Part shown: piece after piece, positions 32,777 to 42,002 of the stretch
Numbering within the stretch: position 1 is the first letter of the stretch
Layout: each line of letters starts with the position of its first letter
Source of the DNA: Pacificispira sp002696645
GTDB lineage: Bacteria; Pseudomonadota; Alphaproteobacteria; UBA8366; Aestuariispiraceae
Direction of reading: 5' to 3'
DNA: 64,000 nt
Assembly: GCF_048892425.1 (NCBI RefSeq)
Contig: NZ_JBLZHU010000001.1
Coordinates: forward strand, 866,623 to 930,622
Made by a program: the position numbers and the translations under genes
Notes under the pieces: generated by a model
What the model was told of the DNA's origin: nothing
What the model saw: the letters and a program-made list of their open reading frames with translations, nothing else
Databases searched by the model: none

Positions 32777-35440
32777 TTAGAAATACAGCGAGATATCCGT
32801 ATGACCCGCACTGCATCCGGTGACATACAGCGCGATATGGCGGGGCAGGCGGTCCAGTTCCCGAACGCCAATCGTGTCGTGAATGCTACGTTCATAAGAT
32901 TCAACGTCGGACTGTAGCGCCGCGGATGCCTTTGTACGCCAGGCAATTTCGGAGTCCATCAGTGTCAGGGCCTTAGACAGGGAGCTTAAAGCGGCCTCCT
33001 TGTCCGGAGTGTTGCTGGAGGCAATAGCGCGCCGCGCATCTGACAGGGCATTGCGAATATCCCCGGCGCCGGCAACAGCCCCGACCTCGCTTTCGACCTC
33101 TTTAAAGCGGGCTTCCAGTTCCTCCTTAGAGGCATTCCGGATCACGTCTTCCAGATCGGCAACATCCTGGCGGGCGGCCGCCAGATCATCTGATCCTTTG
33201 AGGGTGCTCAACAATACTTTGATCGGCTCATAGGCCCCATCCACCGTGCGGCGATACACACCATAGGCCCGCTTTTCTTCCGACAGGTATTTAGAGAAGA
33301 CCTTCCGAGTTTCCGCCCAATCGCTTGGAATGCTTGCCGTCAATTCCTTCATCTCAGCTTCCAGGATCTCGATTCGGGCGGCAAGGCGTTCTTCTCGCTC
33401 TGGATCATCGCCATTGCGCTTCAGCCGGCCCAGGGTTTGTTTGTCTTCATCCAGCTCTGCCTTGTGATCGGCGATATCTTTCTGGATGATGCGAACTTGC
33501 TCCAAGAGGGGCTTATAGACGACAGCAGCTTCATTTTTTGCATCTGTCGCGTCCCGTGCTGTTTTCAGCGCATCAAAGGACCCCATTGCCAGTGTGACGC
33601 TTTCTGCAACGTCTTTTTGCAAGGCTGGCGGCAGGGTCGCCAGATCCCACTGCTGAGCCTGGGCAATCGCGGCTTTGATATCATCGCCGCGTGTTTGGAA
33701 TTCGCCCCAGACATATTCCTGAATGCAGTTCTGCAAACGTGGATTGGCAGGCGGTGGGGCTGTTTCTGACAGCAAAGACACGCGGGTTGGCAAATAATTC
33801 ACCAGGGCCGGATTCATGCCGACGATTACCAGCGCCAGCAATTGCAGAGAGATGAAGGGAACGACACCCTTATACATCTGTATTGTCTTGACCGCTGGCG
33901 GGGCAACTCCGCGCAGATAGAACAAGGCAAATCCAAAGGGCGGCGTTAAGAAGGAGGTCTGCATATTCAGACCAATCATCACGCCCAACCAGACCGCAGA
34001 AACGTTCGCCGATGGGTCAGCCAACAGGATCGGTGTCACAATCGGCACCACGACCACGGCAATTTCGATAAAGTCCAGGAAGAACCCCAGGAAGAAGATC
34101 ACTGCCATGACGATGATGAACTGCGTCCAGAACCCACCCGGCAGGCCGGTCAGGAATTCGCGCACCAGTTCTTCACCGCCAAAACCGCGGAAGGCTGCGG
34201 TCAGCATTGCCGCACCCAGCAGAATGATGAAGACCAAGGATGTCGTCTTTGCCGTCTCCATCAAGACGCCTTGCAAGGTGTTGTCAATGCGCATGGTGCG
34301 GGCACCGCTCCACAGAACCCCTGCCAGGAAAACGATGACCGCAAGAACGGCAAATCCGATAACGATCTCATCCTCGACCGTTTCGATGGCTTTGACGTTA
34401 ATCGTGTACAGTGACGTCAGGATCATAATGACCAGGACGGCGGCGCAGGTTATTGCGGCCGGCCAGAAGGCGCGGCGATGCCCTTCATACAGACGATAGC
34501 CTGCCATCACCATGGCCCCCACGGCGCCGACAGCACCGGCCTGGTTAACGGTTGCGATACCGGTGATGATCGATCCCAGCACGACGAAGATCAGCGCCAA
34601 GGGAGGGAAAAGTGCCAATATGACATTACCCGCAAACTTTCGATCATACTTTCCCGTGAAAGGGACCGGCGGGGCGACATCGCGTTTGATGAAGGCGACA
34701 ACCAGAATGAACAGCATGTAAACCGCGACCAGAACCAGGCCTGGCACCATCGCCCCCATGAACATGTCCCCGGCACTGGTGGAAGTCACACCGAATTCGC
34801 TGGGCATGGAAAATTCGCCGGTTGCGGTTTTGTATGCGGCAGCACGCAATGCGCCCGCCTGATCCACAGCGTTCGACAACTGGTCGGCCAGAATGATCAG
34901 AACGATAGACGGCGGAATTATCTGACCCAGCGTACCCGATGCGGCAATTGTGCCGGTCGATAACCAGTTCTGATAGTTGTTCCGCATCATGGCGGGCAGG
35001 GAGATCATGCCCATCGCCACCACGGTCGCGCCCAGAATCCCCGTTGTCGCAGCCAACAGTGCGCCCACAAACACCACGGAAATCCCTAAGCCACCGCGAA
35101 CCGGACCAAATAACTGCGCCATGGTGATCAGCAGGTCTTCCGCGATTTTGGATCGCTGAAGCATAATGCCCATAAAGACGAAGAGCGGGATGGCTATTAA
35201 TGTATCTCGATCAACATCCCAGTAAACGCCCCGAAAGTTTGTGACCCCGGCGCTCAACCAATTGGACGCGCCGCCTTGGGCAAAATAAGCGTCAGGATTG
35301 CCTTCAATGAAATACCCGGCCGCGGCTGCGACACAGACGGTAATGATCGCAGACCCAGGAAGGGAGAAGGCAACGGGAAATCCGGAAGCGAGTGTGCCAG
35401 CCATCAGCACGAGCAACATAACTAAAAAGAAGATTTCCAT
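32777..35440 (-). CDS. TRAP transporter large permease (DctM-like) with long C-terminal soluble domain
   Basis: Inner-membrane protein of 887 residues, about twice the usual DctM length. Residues 1-555 carry the TRAP large-subunit core: FPVAFSLPGSAIITV, LIAIPLFVFMGIML, GGLGISVVFVGALLAATTG, TLGQIIPPSIVLIILAD, GFFLDFIEIAVVVVPIVTPI and QTSFLTPPFGFALFYLRG. Residues about 560-887 are hydrophilic, rich in Lys/Glu/Ala and predicted to form long helices or coiled coils (KDIADHKAELDEDKQTLGRL, EERLAARIEILEAEMKEL). The large-subunit type resembles the mannitol/chloroaromatic-named TRAP permeases. It follows dctQ and dctP in one operon; substrate probably a carboxylate. Confidence 0.87.
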   Translation of the reverse strand: MEIFFLVMLLVLMAGTLASGFPVAFSLPGSAIITVCVAAAAGYFIEGNPDAYFAQGGASNWLSAGVTNFRGVYWDVDRDTLIAIPLFVFMGIMLQRSKIAEDLLITMAQLFGPVRGGLGISVVFVGALLAATTGILGATVVAMGMISLPAMMRNNYQNWLSTGTIAASGTLGQIIPPSIVLIILADQLSNAVDQAGALRAAAYKTATGEFSMPSEFGVTSTSAGDMFMGAMVPGLVLVAVYMLFILVVAFIKRDVAPPVPFTGKYDRKFAGNVILALFPPLALIFVVLGSIITGIATVNQAGAVGAVGAMVMAGYRLYEGHRRAFWPAAITCAAVLVIMILTSLYTINVKAIETVEDEIVIGFAVLAVIVFLAGVLWSGARTMRIDNTLQGVLMETAKTTSLVFIILLGAAMLTAAFRGFGGEELVREFLTGLPGGFWTQFIIVMAVIFFLGFFLDFIEIAVVVVPIVTPILLADPSANVSAVWLGVMIGLNMQTSFLTPPFGFALFYLRGVAPPAVKTIQMYKGVVPFISLQLLALVIVGMNPALVNYLPTRVSLLSETAPPPANPRLQNCIQEYVWGEFQTRGDDIKAAIAQAQQWDLATLPPALQKDVAESVTLAMGSFDALKTARDATDAKNEAAVVYKPLLEQVRIIQKDIADHKAELDEDKQTLGRLKRNGDDPEREERLAARIEILEAEMKELTASIPSDWAETRKVFSKYLSEEKRAYGVYRRTVDGAYEPIKVLLSTLKGSDDLAAARQDVADLEDVIRNASKEELEARFKEVESEVGAVAGAGDIRNALSDARRAIASSNTPDKEAALSSLSKALTLMDSEIAWRTKASAALQSDVESYERSIHDTIGVRELDRLPRHIALYVTGCSAGHTDISLYF

Positions 35441-35506
35441 AGCGTACAGTGTCCAAAGTTGATGTCTTTACAAGCCGCTGAAACAGCGACAGAAAATGCT
35501 GGATGT

Positions 35507-36529
35507 TTAAGCCGGGCCCCCTGTGGGCGGCGGCTCACGATGGCCGGGTTCCCCCAGAATATCCGCAACGCTTTCCATCATATAGCTGCAAAACTGAACG
35601 GTCATTGATACGGCAAACACTGCCAGAAAACCGGCCATCCAGAATTTCACATACATGCCAAAGCCTGACTGTGAGACTTCGTAATTGAATATGGATGTAT
35701 TGATGATGCTGGATTGGTCCCACATGCCAAATATCAATATGACCCAGCACAAAGAGGTACCCAGGACGATGCATCCAAATGTATTGATGATGCCCTTGGT
35801 GCGCGTGGAAAAGCCGGCATACAAAACATCAACGCGCACATGACCGTCTTCGAACAGCGTGTAAGCGCTGGCAAACAGGAACAGGGCACCATACCAGAAC
35901 CGGACCAAATCGCCTTGAAATGCCTGTTCATAGGAGAACACGAAGCGTGTCACCACAATCGACATTTCGGCGACAACGACCAACAGCGCCAGCCATTGGA
36001 ATCCAAGTGTTTTGGTGCGTGCGGCGACGATCAGGGACAAAATGATCAAAGGAAAATGAACATAGGGACCTCGAAAATGGGACCGTCCCAGATCGGAGGT
36101 CATTTGATCCCCCACCAGGGCGGGCAGAATGTCTTCCACCCGCAGGAAGGAAATGATGGCATCCACCACGCCAATAAAAATCACGGCCCAGAATGCAGCC
36201 CGGATAATATAGTTCACAATCCCGCGAAGGGATTCGGAATCCTTGCGCAGAGAGCGATCAGGCGTTCTGAAGACAAACAAAATAACGGCAGCAAAACCAA
36301 GAAGATAGAAAACATTCTGAATGCCCGATAATAAGTGACTATCAGCATTATCACCCAAAATTGCGGCGGCCCCTGGCCAACCCCACCAGACATTCAGATA
36401 ATTGTTGATGATATAAACCAGGGTTGTAAACGACAGTATCCAACCGACAATGCGGGCAATCTTCGGCAACACCCCGTTCGAGCCGACATCTGAATATTCA
36501 GGTGTCACGCCGTCTGAAACTGCGCTCAT
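35507..36529 (-). CDS. TRAP transporter small permease (DctQ-like, extended)
   Basis: Inner-membrane protein of 340 residues with about seven hydrophobic segments; ordinary DctQ proteins have four and about 170 residues. The C-terminal half has the DctQ signature (FASAYTLFEDGHVRVDVLY, FSTRTKGIINTFGCIVLG, FGMYVKFWMAGFLAVFAVSM). The N-terminal half adds extra membrane segments, as in the long small subunits that pair with long DctM proteins. It lies 66 nt upstream of the large permease gene and 154 nt downstream of the binding-protein gene, with a hairpin in the latter gap. Confidence 0.85.
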   Translation of the reverse strand: MSAVSDGVTPEYSDVGSNGVLPKIARIVGWILSFTTLVYIINNYLNVWWGWPGAAAILGDNADSHLLSGIQNVFYLLGFAAVILFVFRTPDRSLRKDSESLRGIVNYIIRAAFWAVIFIGVVDAIISFLRVEDILPALVGDQMTSDLGRSHFRGPYVHFPLIILSLIVAARTKTLGFQWLALLVVVAEMSIVVTRFVFSYEQAFQGDLVRFWYGALFLFASAYTLFEDGHVRVDVLYAGFSTRTKGIINTFGCIVLGTSLCWVILIFGMWDQSSIINTSIFNYEVSQSGFGMYVKFWMAGFLAVFAVSMTVQFCSYMMESVADILGEPGHREPPPTGGPA

Positions 36530-36634
36530 AGCAACTCCCCAAATGTACCTGTTCGTTCATTATTGGACGGCGGATTTTTTCATCTCGTCCATGTCTCCAG
36601 TCTTGAATTGCCAGAGCACTTTTTGTTTTGGCCT

Positions 36635-36660
36635 GCAGGCGGGACAAAAGCCCCGCCTGC
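36635..36660 (-). other. Stem-loop between dctP and dctQ
   Basis: A perfect 9-bp stem (GCAGGCGGG with CCCGCCTGC, positions 36635-36643 and 36652-36660) with an 8-nt loop. No T-run follows on the minus strand. It sits 23 nt after the binding-protein stop. The placement suggests it keeps the binding-protein mRNA stable and more abundant than the permease part (inference). Confidence 0.55.
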
Positions 36661-36683
36661 AATCCAAATCATTCTCAAAGGTC

Positions 36684-37784
36684 TTACAGACCCAAAACGC
36701 GGTTGCGCTGCACAACGTATTCAACGTCCTGCAGGTTACCCCATGAACCCAGCTCGGCACGGGTGTTAAAGAAGCTTTCATGAACGCGTGCAGCCAGATC
36801 GCTGTGTGCTTTCACTTCTTCGAACAGTTCAGCAGATGCCTTACCATACGCGTCATACACATCATCGTTGAATTTCTTCACGACAACGCCTTGCTCTTTA
36901 ACCAGCTTGGTCAGATAGGTACCGTTGTTGGCGTTGAATTCTGACATCATCACGTCATTTTCAACGGTCGCGGCGGATTCGATCAGCATCTGATCCATTG
37001 GCGACAGGCCTTCCCACCAGGACTTGTTCATGCCAACAGCCAACATCGAGCCCGGCTCATGGAAACCAGGGTAATAGTAGTATTTGGCTGCTTCATACAG
37101 TTTCATGGCGTAGTCGTTCCACGGACCAACCCATTCGGTCGCGTCGATGGCACCAGAAACCAGGTTTTCATAAATCTGACCACCAGGCAGGGAAACCGGA
37201 GAGGCCCCCAATTTGGCGATCACGTCACCGCCAAGGCCTGGCATACGCATTTTCAGGCCACGCAGGTCATCGGCGCTGTTGATTTCTTTGTTGAACCAAC
37301 CGCCCATCTGACCGCCGGTGTTCCCGCACATCAGGCCTTTAAGGCCGAATTCTGCGCCCAGCTCATCCCACAGTTGCTGGCCGCCCATGAAGCGGATCCA
37401 GGCGTTGATTTCGGTATAGGTCAGACCAAACGGAACGGTCGTGAAATACGCCCATGCCGGATGCTTGCCCTTCCAGTAGTAATCTGCGCCGTGATAGGCC
37501 TGTGCATTCCCAGAGGCTACTTCATCGAAGGCGTCGAACGCGCCGACGCGCTCGCCAGCGGCAAAGTATTGCACCTGGATGCGGCCATCAGTGATGTCCT
37601 GAACGCGCTGTGCAAAACGCTGTGCCCCGGTACCCAGACCCGGGAAATCCCGTGGCCAGGTGGAGACGATGTTCATTTCAATGCGTTGCTGCGCAATGGC
37701 AGGCTTAGCAAAGTTTGATGCTGCAGTTACGGCAGCCGCGCCTGCGGCAACAGTTCCAGCTTTAAGAAAATCGCGACGTTTCAT
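36684..37784 (-). CDS. TRAP transporter solute-binding protein (DctP family, TakP-like)
   Basis: Periplasmic binding protein of 366 residues with a twin-arginine signal (MKRRDFLKAGTVAAGAAAVT, ending near AIAQ). Conserved DctP stretches: GERVGAFDAFDEVASGNAQA, CGNTGGQMGGWFNKEI, LKMRMPGLGGDVIAKLG, SGAIDATEWVGPWND and YYYPGFHEPGSM. These last four closely match what I recall of TakP of Rhodobacter sphaeroides, so a 2-oxoacid or other monocarboxylate is the best guess. GGGAG precedes the ATG at 37784; the 22 extra upstream codons would break the signal peptide. First gene of the TRAP operon. Confidence 0.88.
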   Translation of the reverse strand: MKRRDFLKAGTVAAGAAAVTAASNFAKPAIAQQRIEMNIVSTWPRDFPGLGTGAQRFAQRVQDITDGRIQVQYFAAGERVGAFDAFDEVASGNAQAYHGADYYWKGKHPAWAYFTTVPFGLTYTEINAWIRFMGGQQLWDELGAEFGLKGLMCGNTGGQMGGWFNKEINSADDLRGLKMRMPGLGGDVIAKLGASPVSLPGGQIYENLVSGAIDATEWVGPWNDYAMKLYEAAKYYYYPGFHEPGSMLAVGMNKSWWEGLSPMDQMLIESAATVENDVMMSEFNANNGTYLTKLVKEQGVVVKKFNDDVYDAYGKASAELFEEVKAHSDLAARVHESFFNTRAELGSWGNLQDVEYVVQRNRVLGL

Positions 37785-37981
37785 AATTCTCCCTTTTCTT
37801 GGCTTCCCTCTCGGGGTTGCTTTCTTCGGCCTCGCGCCAAATTCTGACAACCACGAAGTTTAGACCTCCCACCTCGGTACAATCCAAGAATTGCCCGTTA
37901 TGTGATCGGCTTTGTTATTCGATCTTGTTAACAAAATCGCTTACCTTGTTTATACCGTAAATTTATTACCCTGCAATAGGT

Positions 37982-38752
37982 TCAAAGTGTTTTGCCACAG
38001 GGACTGGTTGTCACAGGTCCCCAGGATTCTTTGTCACGAATTTCACTCCAGGCGCCACGATAGAATCCTTCGATGGGTTCAAAGGATGCCTTGTAATCCA
38101 TTTTTGGGCTGCCAGGAACCCAAAAACCCAAATATACGAATGGTTTATCGGCTTTAATCGCAAGTTCGATCAAGCTTAGAATCATAAATACGCCAAGGCT
38201 GCGACGCTCTTCTGTGGGATCGAAAAAACTGTATACGGCAGAATAACCATCCCCCAACCGGTCGGTTATACAGGTCGCCATCAAATATCCTGATGGCGTC
38301 CGCCATTCCAATAATCCTGTGTCAACAGGGCTTGCGACCACCAAATTTGAATAATCGCGAATCGACATGCCTGCCATATCGCCATCGCCATGGCGGGATT
38401 TAACGTAGCGACTGAACAACTTATATTGTTCTTCAGTGGCTTTTTGACCGACATCTTCCTCCGTCAGGTCGGCATTTCTGTTCCAGATTTTGCGATACCG
38501 GCGTTTGGTCTGAAAATCAGCGACGCGGATTCGAACAGGAATGCACGATTGGCAGGCATTGCAGGTGGGACGATATACAATGTGATGCGACCGGCGAAAC
38601 CCATACAGACTTAAATGTTCAAAAGTTTCCTGTGCATTCGGGCCGCCCAGCTCCATGAAAAGCTGTTGTTCCACCAGACCATCCAGGTAAGGGCAGGACA
38701 TCGGGCCAGAGCGATGAAAAACAATGGGCCCCAAGGGGCGTTGATGGCTCAT
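37982..38752 (-). CDS. bpt: Aspartate/glutamate leucyltransferase (arginyltransferase family)
   Basis: N-end-rule aminoacyl-tRNA-protein transferase of 256 residues, adding Leu to proteins with N-terminal Asp/Glu for ClpAP/ClpS decay. Motifs: the N-terminal SCPYLDGLVEQQLF, SHHIVYRPTCNACQSCIPVR with its Cys cluster, YSAVYSFFDPTEERRSLGVF, and YLGFWVPGSPKMDYKASF. The ATG at 38752 lies 10 nt after AAGGA; a TTG 9 nt upstream is less likely. It follows no clpS/clpA in the window. Confidence 0.92.
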   Translation of the reverse strand: MSHQRPLGPIVFHRSGPMSCPYLDGLVEQQLFMELGGPNAQETFEHLSLYGFRRSHHIVYRPTCNACQSCIPVRIRVADFQTKRRYRKIWNRNADLTEEDVGQKATEEQYKLFSRYVKSRHGDGDMAGMSIRDYSNLVVASPVDTGLLEWRTPSGYLMATCITDRLGDGYSAVYSFFDPTEERRSLGVFMILSLIELAIKADKPFVYLGFWVPGSPKMDYKASFEPIEGFYRGAWSEIRDKESWGPVTTSPCGKTL

Positions 38753-38828
38753 ATCATCCAAATCCTTATACAGGCCATACAGCAGGGGGATGCAGCCACG
38801 CTGTTAGTTATGCGATCAATGTAGCGGC

Positions 38829-39806
38829 CTATGCGGCGACATCATCCTCTTCAAGCTGACCAAAATATGCTACATCCATCGCCTTCGCCACGGCAATCAA
38901 ATCCAATTGAATCGCATCCAGAAACTCGTGCATGCCAAAATCAATAATGGATTGCATGTCGGTGTCTTCCAGTCGCTTGTGAATGACATCCACAGCCTCG
39001 GCGACGCGATCACCCCGGTTAAGTTGGAATGTGTAGATCAATTGGGACAACAGGTTTGACACTTCGCCGATACAGTATCGGACGGAACGGGGAAAACGGT
39101 TATTCAGAACCAGAAACTCCGCAACGCCGATCGGGTCAATGCCCCGTGGATGCACCCGTCGATAGGCGTGATAGCCCGCCGCTGATCGCAACAATGCATT
39201 CCATTGGCTGAGATCCAGGATCGACCCGACATCATCGGGTCTGGGCAAGAGTGTGTGATATTTGACATCCACCAATCGCGTCGTCTGGTCGGCCCGTTCC
39301 AGATACTTCCCCAATTGATAAAAATACCAGCCCTGATCCCGATAAAATGTCCCTTCGGTTATGCCGGTATGGGCCTGGCAGGCGGTGCGGACACGTTCAC
39401 AAAAACGGGCGATATTGGGAATGTTATCGGGCGTCGCGCTAATCGCCTGCAATTCGTTGAAAAAGACATTCAGATGGGTCCACATCTCGGTTGAGATCAG
39501 CGGACGCAACGACCTGGCATTTTCGCGGGCCGAACGGACAGAAGAGATAATCGAGTTCGGGTTGTCCCTGTCCAGCATGTAGAAATAGGCGGTTTTGGAC
39601 GGGCTTGTCGCGCCATGCTGTTTTTCAAACAGCTCCCGATCCGCATTCAGGTCGATAATGGCGTCCCAATTGTGTTCGCCACGACGGTCCCTGGCAAAGA
39701 CTTCATTCACTTCCAGCAGGCGCGCCAGATTGTCCGCGCGTTCCATGTATCGGGCCATCCAGGAAATTTCTTCGGCGAAGCGTGCCAATAGAGTGAGCTG
39801 TGTCAT
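38829..39806 (-). CDS. Alpha-E domain protein (DUF403)
   Basis: All-helical protein of 325 residues. The start ARFAEEISWMARYMERADNL, then DNPNSIISSVRSARENARSL and FYQLGKYLERADQTTRLVDV, are the repeated alpha-E signature. Such proteins are almost always encoded next to circularly permuted ATP-grasp enzymes and are thought to take part in making a peptide-like product; the chemistry is unknown. Here the ATP-grasp gene is 18 nt upstream, confirming the pair. Confidence 0.85.
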   Translation of the reverse strand: MTQLTLLARFAEEISWMARYMERADNLARLLEVNEVFARDRRGEHNWDAIIDLNADRELFEKQHGATSPSKTAYFYMLDRDNPNSIISSVRSARENARSLRPLISTEMWTHLNVFFNELQAISATPDNIPNIARFCERVRTACQAHTGITEGTFYRDQGWYFYQLGKYLERADQTTRLVDVKYHTLLPRPDDVGSILDLSQWNALLRSAAGYHAYRRVHPRGIDPIGVAEFLVLNNRFPRSVRYCIGEVSNLLSQLIYTFQLNRGDRVAEAVDVIHKRLEDTDMQSIIDFGMHEFLDAIQLDLIAVAKAMDVAYFGQLEEDDVAA

Positions 39807-39824
39807 TTTGCGACTTTCCTCATA

Positions 39825-41279
39825 TCAATCCATCAGGACCCAGGTATCTTTGGATCCACCCCCCTGACTGGAATTCACAACCAAAGACCCTTCCCGCAGG
39901 GCGACCCGTGTCAGGCCACCTGGCAGGACCCAACTGGATTTACCGGTCACACAGAAGGGCCGCAAATCGACATGGCGTGGCACGATCCTGCCCTCCAGCA
40001 GGGTGGGACAGACCGATAGATCGATCATTGGCTGGCTGATAAAATTGGCCGGATCATCGCGCAGTTTGGCGCGAAATTCCGCCAGTTCCGCCTTGCTGGC
40101 GCGGGGACCAATCAAGATGCCATATCCCCCCGATTCCCCGACCGGCTTGACCACCAGTTCTTCCAGGTGATCCAGGGTATATTTCAAACCGTCCGGTTCG
40201 CGGCAGATATGGGTCGGAACATTAGGCAGGATGGCTTCTTCCCCCAGGTAATATTCAATCAGGCGCGGCATATAGGCATAGACGGCCTTGTCATCGGCAA
40301 CGCCGGTTCCAATCGCATTGGCCAGGGTGACGTTCCCTTTTCGATAGGCATCAAAAATGCCCGGTACACCCAAAAGGCTGTCTTCCCGGAAGGCCCGCGG
40401 GTCCAGGAAATCATCGTCAATGCGGCGATACAGGCAATGGACTTCTTCATTCCCTTCCGTCGTGCGCATATAGACGCGATCATTTTCGACCACCAGATCG
40501 CGCCCTTCCACCAGGGGGATGCCCATTTCGCGCGCCAGAAAGATATGTTCGAAATAAGCAGAATTATACGCGCCGGGGGACAGCAGACAGACTTGGGGGT
40601 CCCCGACATGTTCTGGGGCGACATCCAGCATCGCCTTCAGCAAACGCGGGCCATAATCATCAACGGATCGAATCCCGAAGGCATCCACCAGATCCGGAAA
40701 GGCACGCTGCATCATGTGGCGGTTTTCAACGACATAGGACACGCCAGAGGGGGTGCGCGCATTGTCTTCCAGAACACGGAAAACGCCATCGCCATCCCGG
40801 ACCAGATCAATGCCGCAAACATGAACATAGGTTCCACCGGGCACCGACACACCTTCCATTTGGGGTCGGTAATTCTTATTTCCCAGGACCAGTTCGGCCG
40901 GAATTATACCGTCCTTGATGCATTTCTGATCGTGATAGATGTCCCAGATGAATTTGTTCAGGGTTTCAACACGTTGTGTCACCCCGCGTTCGACATCGAC
41001 CCATTCATCGGCCCCAATGACACGGGGCAGCACATCGAAGGGAAGGATGCGATCAATCATCATCCGGTCGCTATAGACCGTGAAGGTTATGCCCAGATTA
41101 TACAGTTCACGCGATGCGGCGTCAGACCGCGCCATTAATTCGACCGCATCCAGACCCTGCAGCCGCTCCACAACGGATTGTGGGATCATACCCTTATTTG
41201 CTGCGCTGACGATTTCGCAAAAGAACCCCTGTGAATCGTAGCCTGATAATCCCATCGAGCCTTCGATGATGTCTCCCAT
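39825..41279 (-). CDS. Circularly permuted type 2 ATP-grasp protein
   Basis: Protein of 484 residues (DUF404/DUF407 family). Signature stretches: YSDRMMIDRILPFDVLPRVI, ERGVTQRVETLNKFIWDIYH, GIDLVRDGDGVFRVLEDNAR, LSPGAYNSAYFEHIFLAREM, and the ATP-grasp end VVKPVGESGGYGILIGP. The family likely forms an amide or peptide bond using ATP. It is encoded with an alpha-E protein; the transglutaminase-like and proteasome-type hydrolase genes that often complete the cluster are absent from this neighbourhood. Confidence 0.87.
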   Translation of the reverse strand: MGDIIEGSMGLSGYDSQGFFCEIVSAANKGMIPQSVVERLQGLDAVELMARSDAASRELYNLGITFTVYSDRMMIDRILPFDVLPRVIGADEWVDVERGVTQRVETLNKFIWDIYHDQKCIKDGIIPAELVLGNKNYRPQMEGVSVPGGTYVHVCGIDLVRDGDGVFRVLEDNARTPSGVSYVVENRHMMQRAFPDLVDAFGIRSVDDYGPRLLKAMLDVAPEHVGDPQVCLLSPGAYNSAYFEHIFLAREMGIPLVEGRDLVVENDRVYMRTTEGNEEVHCLYRRIDDDFLDPRAFREDSLLGVPGIFDAYRKGNVTLANAIGTGVADDKAVYAYMPRLIEYYLGEEAILPNVPTHICREPDGLKYTLDHLEELVVKPVGESGGYGILIGPRASKAELAEFRAKLRDDPANFISQPMIDLSVCPTLLEGRIVPRHVDLRPFCVTGKSSWVLPGGLTRVALREGSLVVNSSQGGGSKDTWVLMD

Positions 41280-41421
41280 TTACCTTTGTCTCGCAACCCG
41301 GTTTTTTACCGTGGAAGCGCCCCTAGTGAGACCCCGCACCTAACCTGTTCATATCATTCTTGTTACAGGTAGTATGCGAGGTAATCTAAGGAATACAACA
41401 GCAAACCAATGAATTGGGAAT

Positions 41422-41916
41422 TCAAACTGCCTTGTTTAGCGTTTCAGCGTTCAAGGCCCGGGTGTTACTGAGGATATCGTGCAGGAAACGATCCCTAGGA
41501 TCGAACAGGATATACAGCAGCGGAATAAAGGCCAGTGACAGGCTGATATAGAACAGGACGGTCAGCAAAAAGGCCTGAATCAGGCTGGGATTGCTTCCTG
41601 TTGGCGCGTCGACAACCCTTATACCCGCCAGCTTTTGACCGATGGTCTGTCCGCGCATGGAAATCAACATTGTGTGATAAACGAAGGGCAGGATTGTGGT
41701 TGCCGCGGCGGCAAGCGGGGCCAACAAACCCAGCGTCAAGGCGGTAATGATCCATATCCCCATTGAAAGACCGGCCAACACCATCACATCGACAATGTAT
41801 CCAAACAGGCGCTTTAAGACGCTTCCTTCCCAGTAAACCGGGTCATCAAAGCGGGCATCATCCTGTGGGCGCAGGGTGAATCCTGCATCAATTGGCTTTT
41901 CATTCGACTGGTTCAT
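41422..41916 (-). CDS. RDD-family membrane protein
   Basis: Protein of 164 residues with three to four hydrophobic segments and the RDD pattern: LFGYIVDVMVLAGLSM near the N-terminus, MRGQTIGQKLAGIRVVDAP in the middle, and LFDPRDRFLHDILSNTRAL at the end. The FDPRDRFLHD motif is a strong RDD marker. Function is not established. It stands between the ATP-grasp gene and the MotB-like pair on the same strand. Confidence 0.82.
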   Translation of the reverse strand: MNQSNEKPIDAGFTLRPQDDARFDDPVYWEGSVLKRLFGYIVDVMVLAGLSMGIWIITALTLGLLAPLAAAATTILPFVYHTMLISMRGQTIGQKLAGIRVVDAPTGSNPSLIQAFLLTVLFYISLSLAFIPLLYILFDPRDRFLHDILSNTRALNAETLNKAV

Positions 41917-42002
41917 TTAAAATCAATTTCCTTCCGCATTTGCTTTGATTTCAAATGGGAATTTTGGATCAGATTGCAAGCCGGGGTCTATCAAACCGGG
42001 TT

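Noticed and set aside
40167..41138. 323-codon plus-strand open frame over the ATP-grasp gene
   Set aside because: Antisense to a strongly conserved protein; His/Ile/Gln-rich with no recognisable domain.
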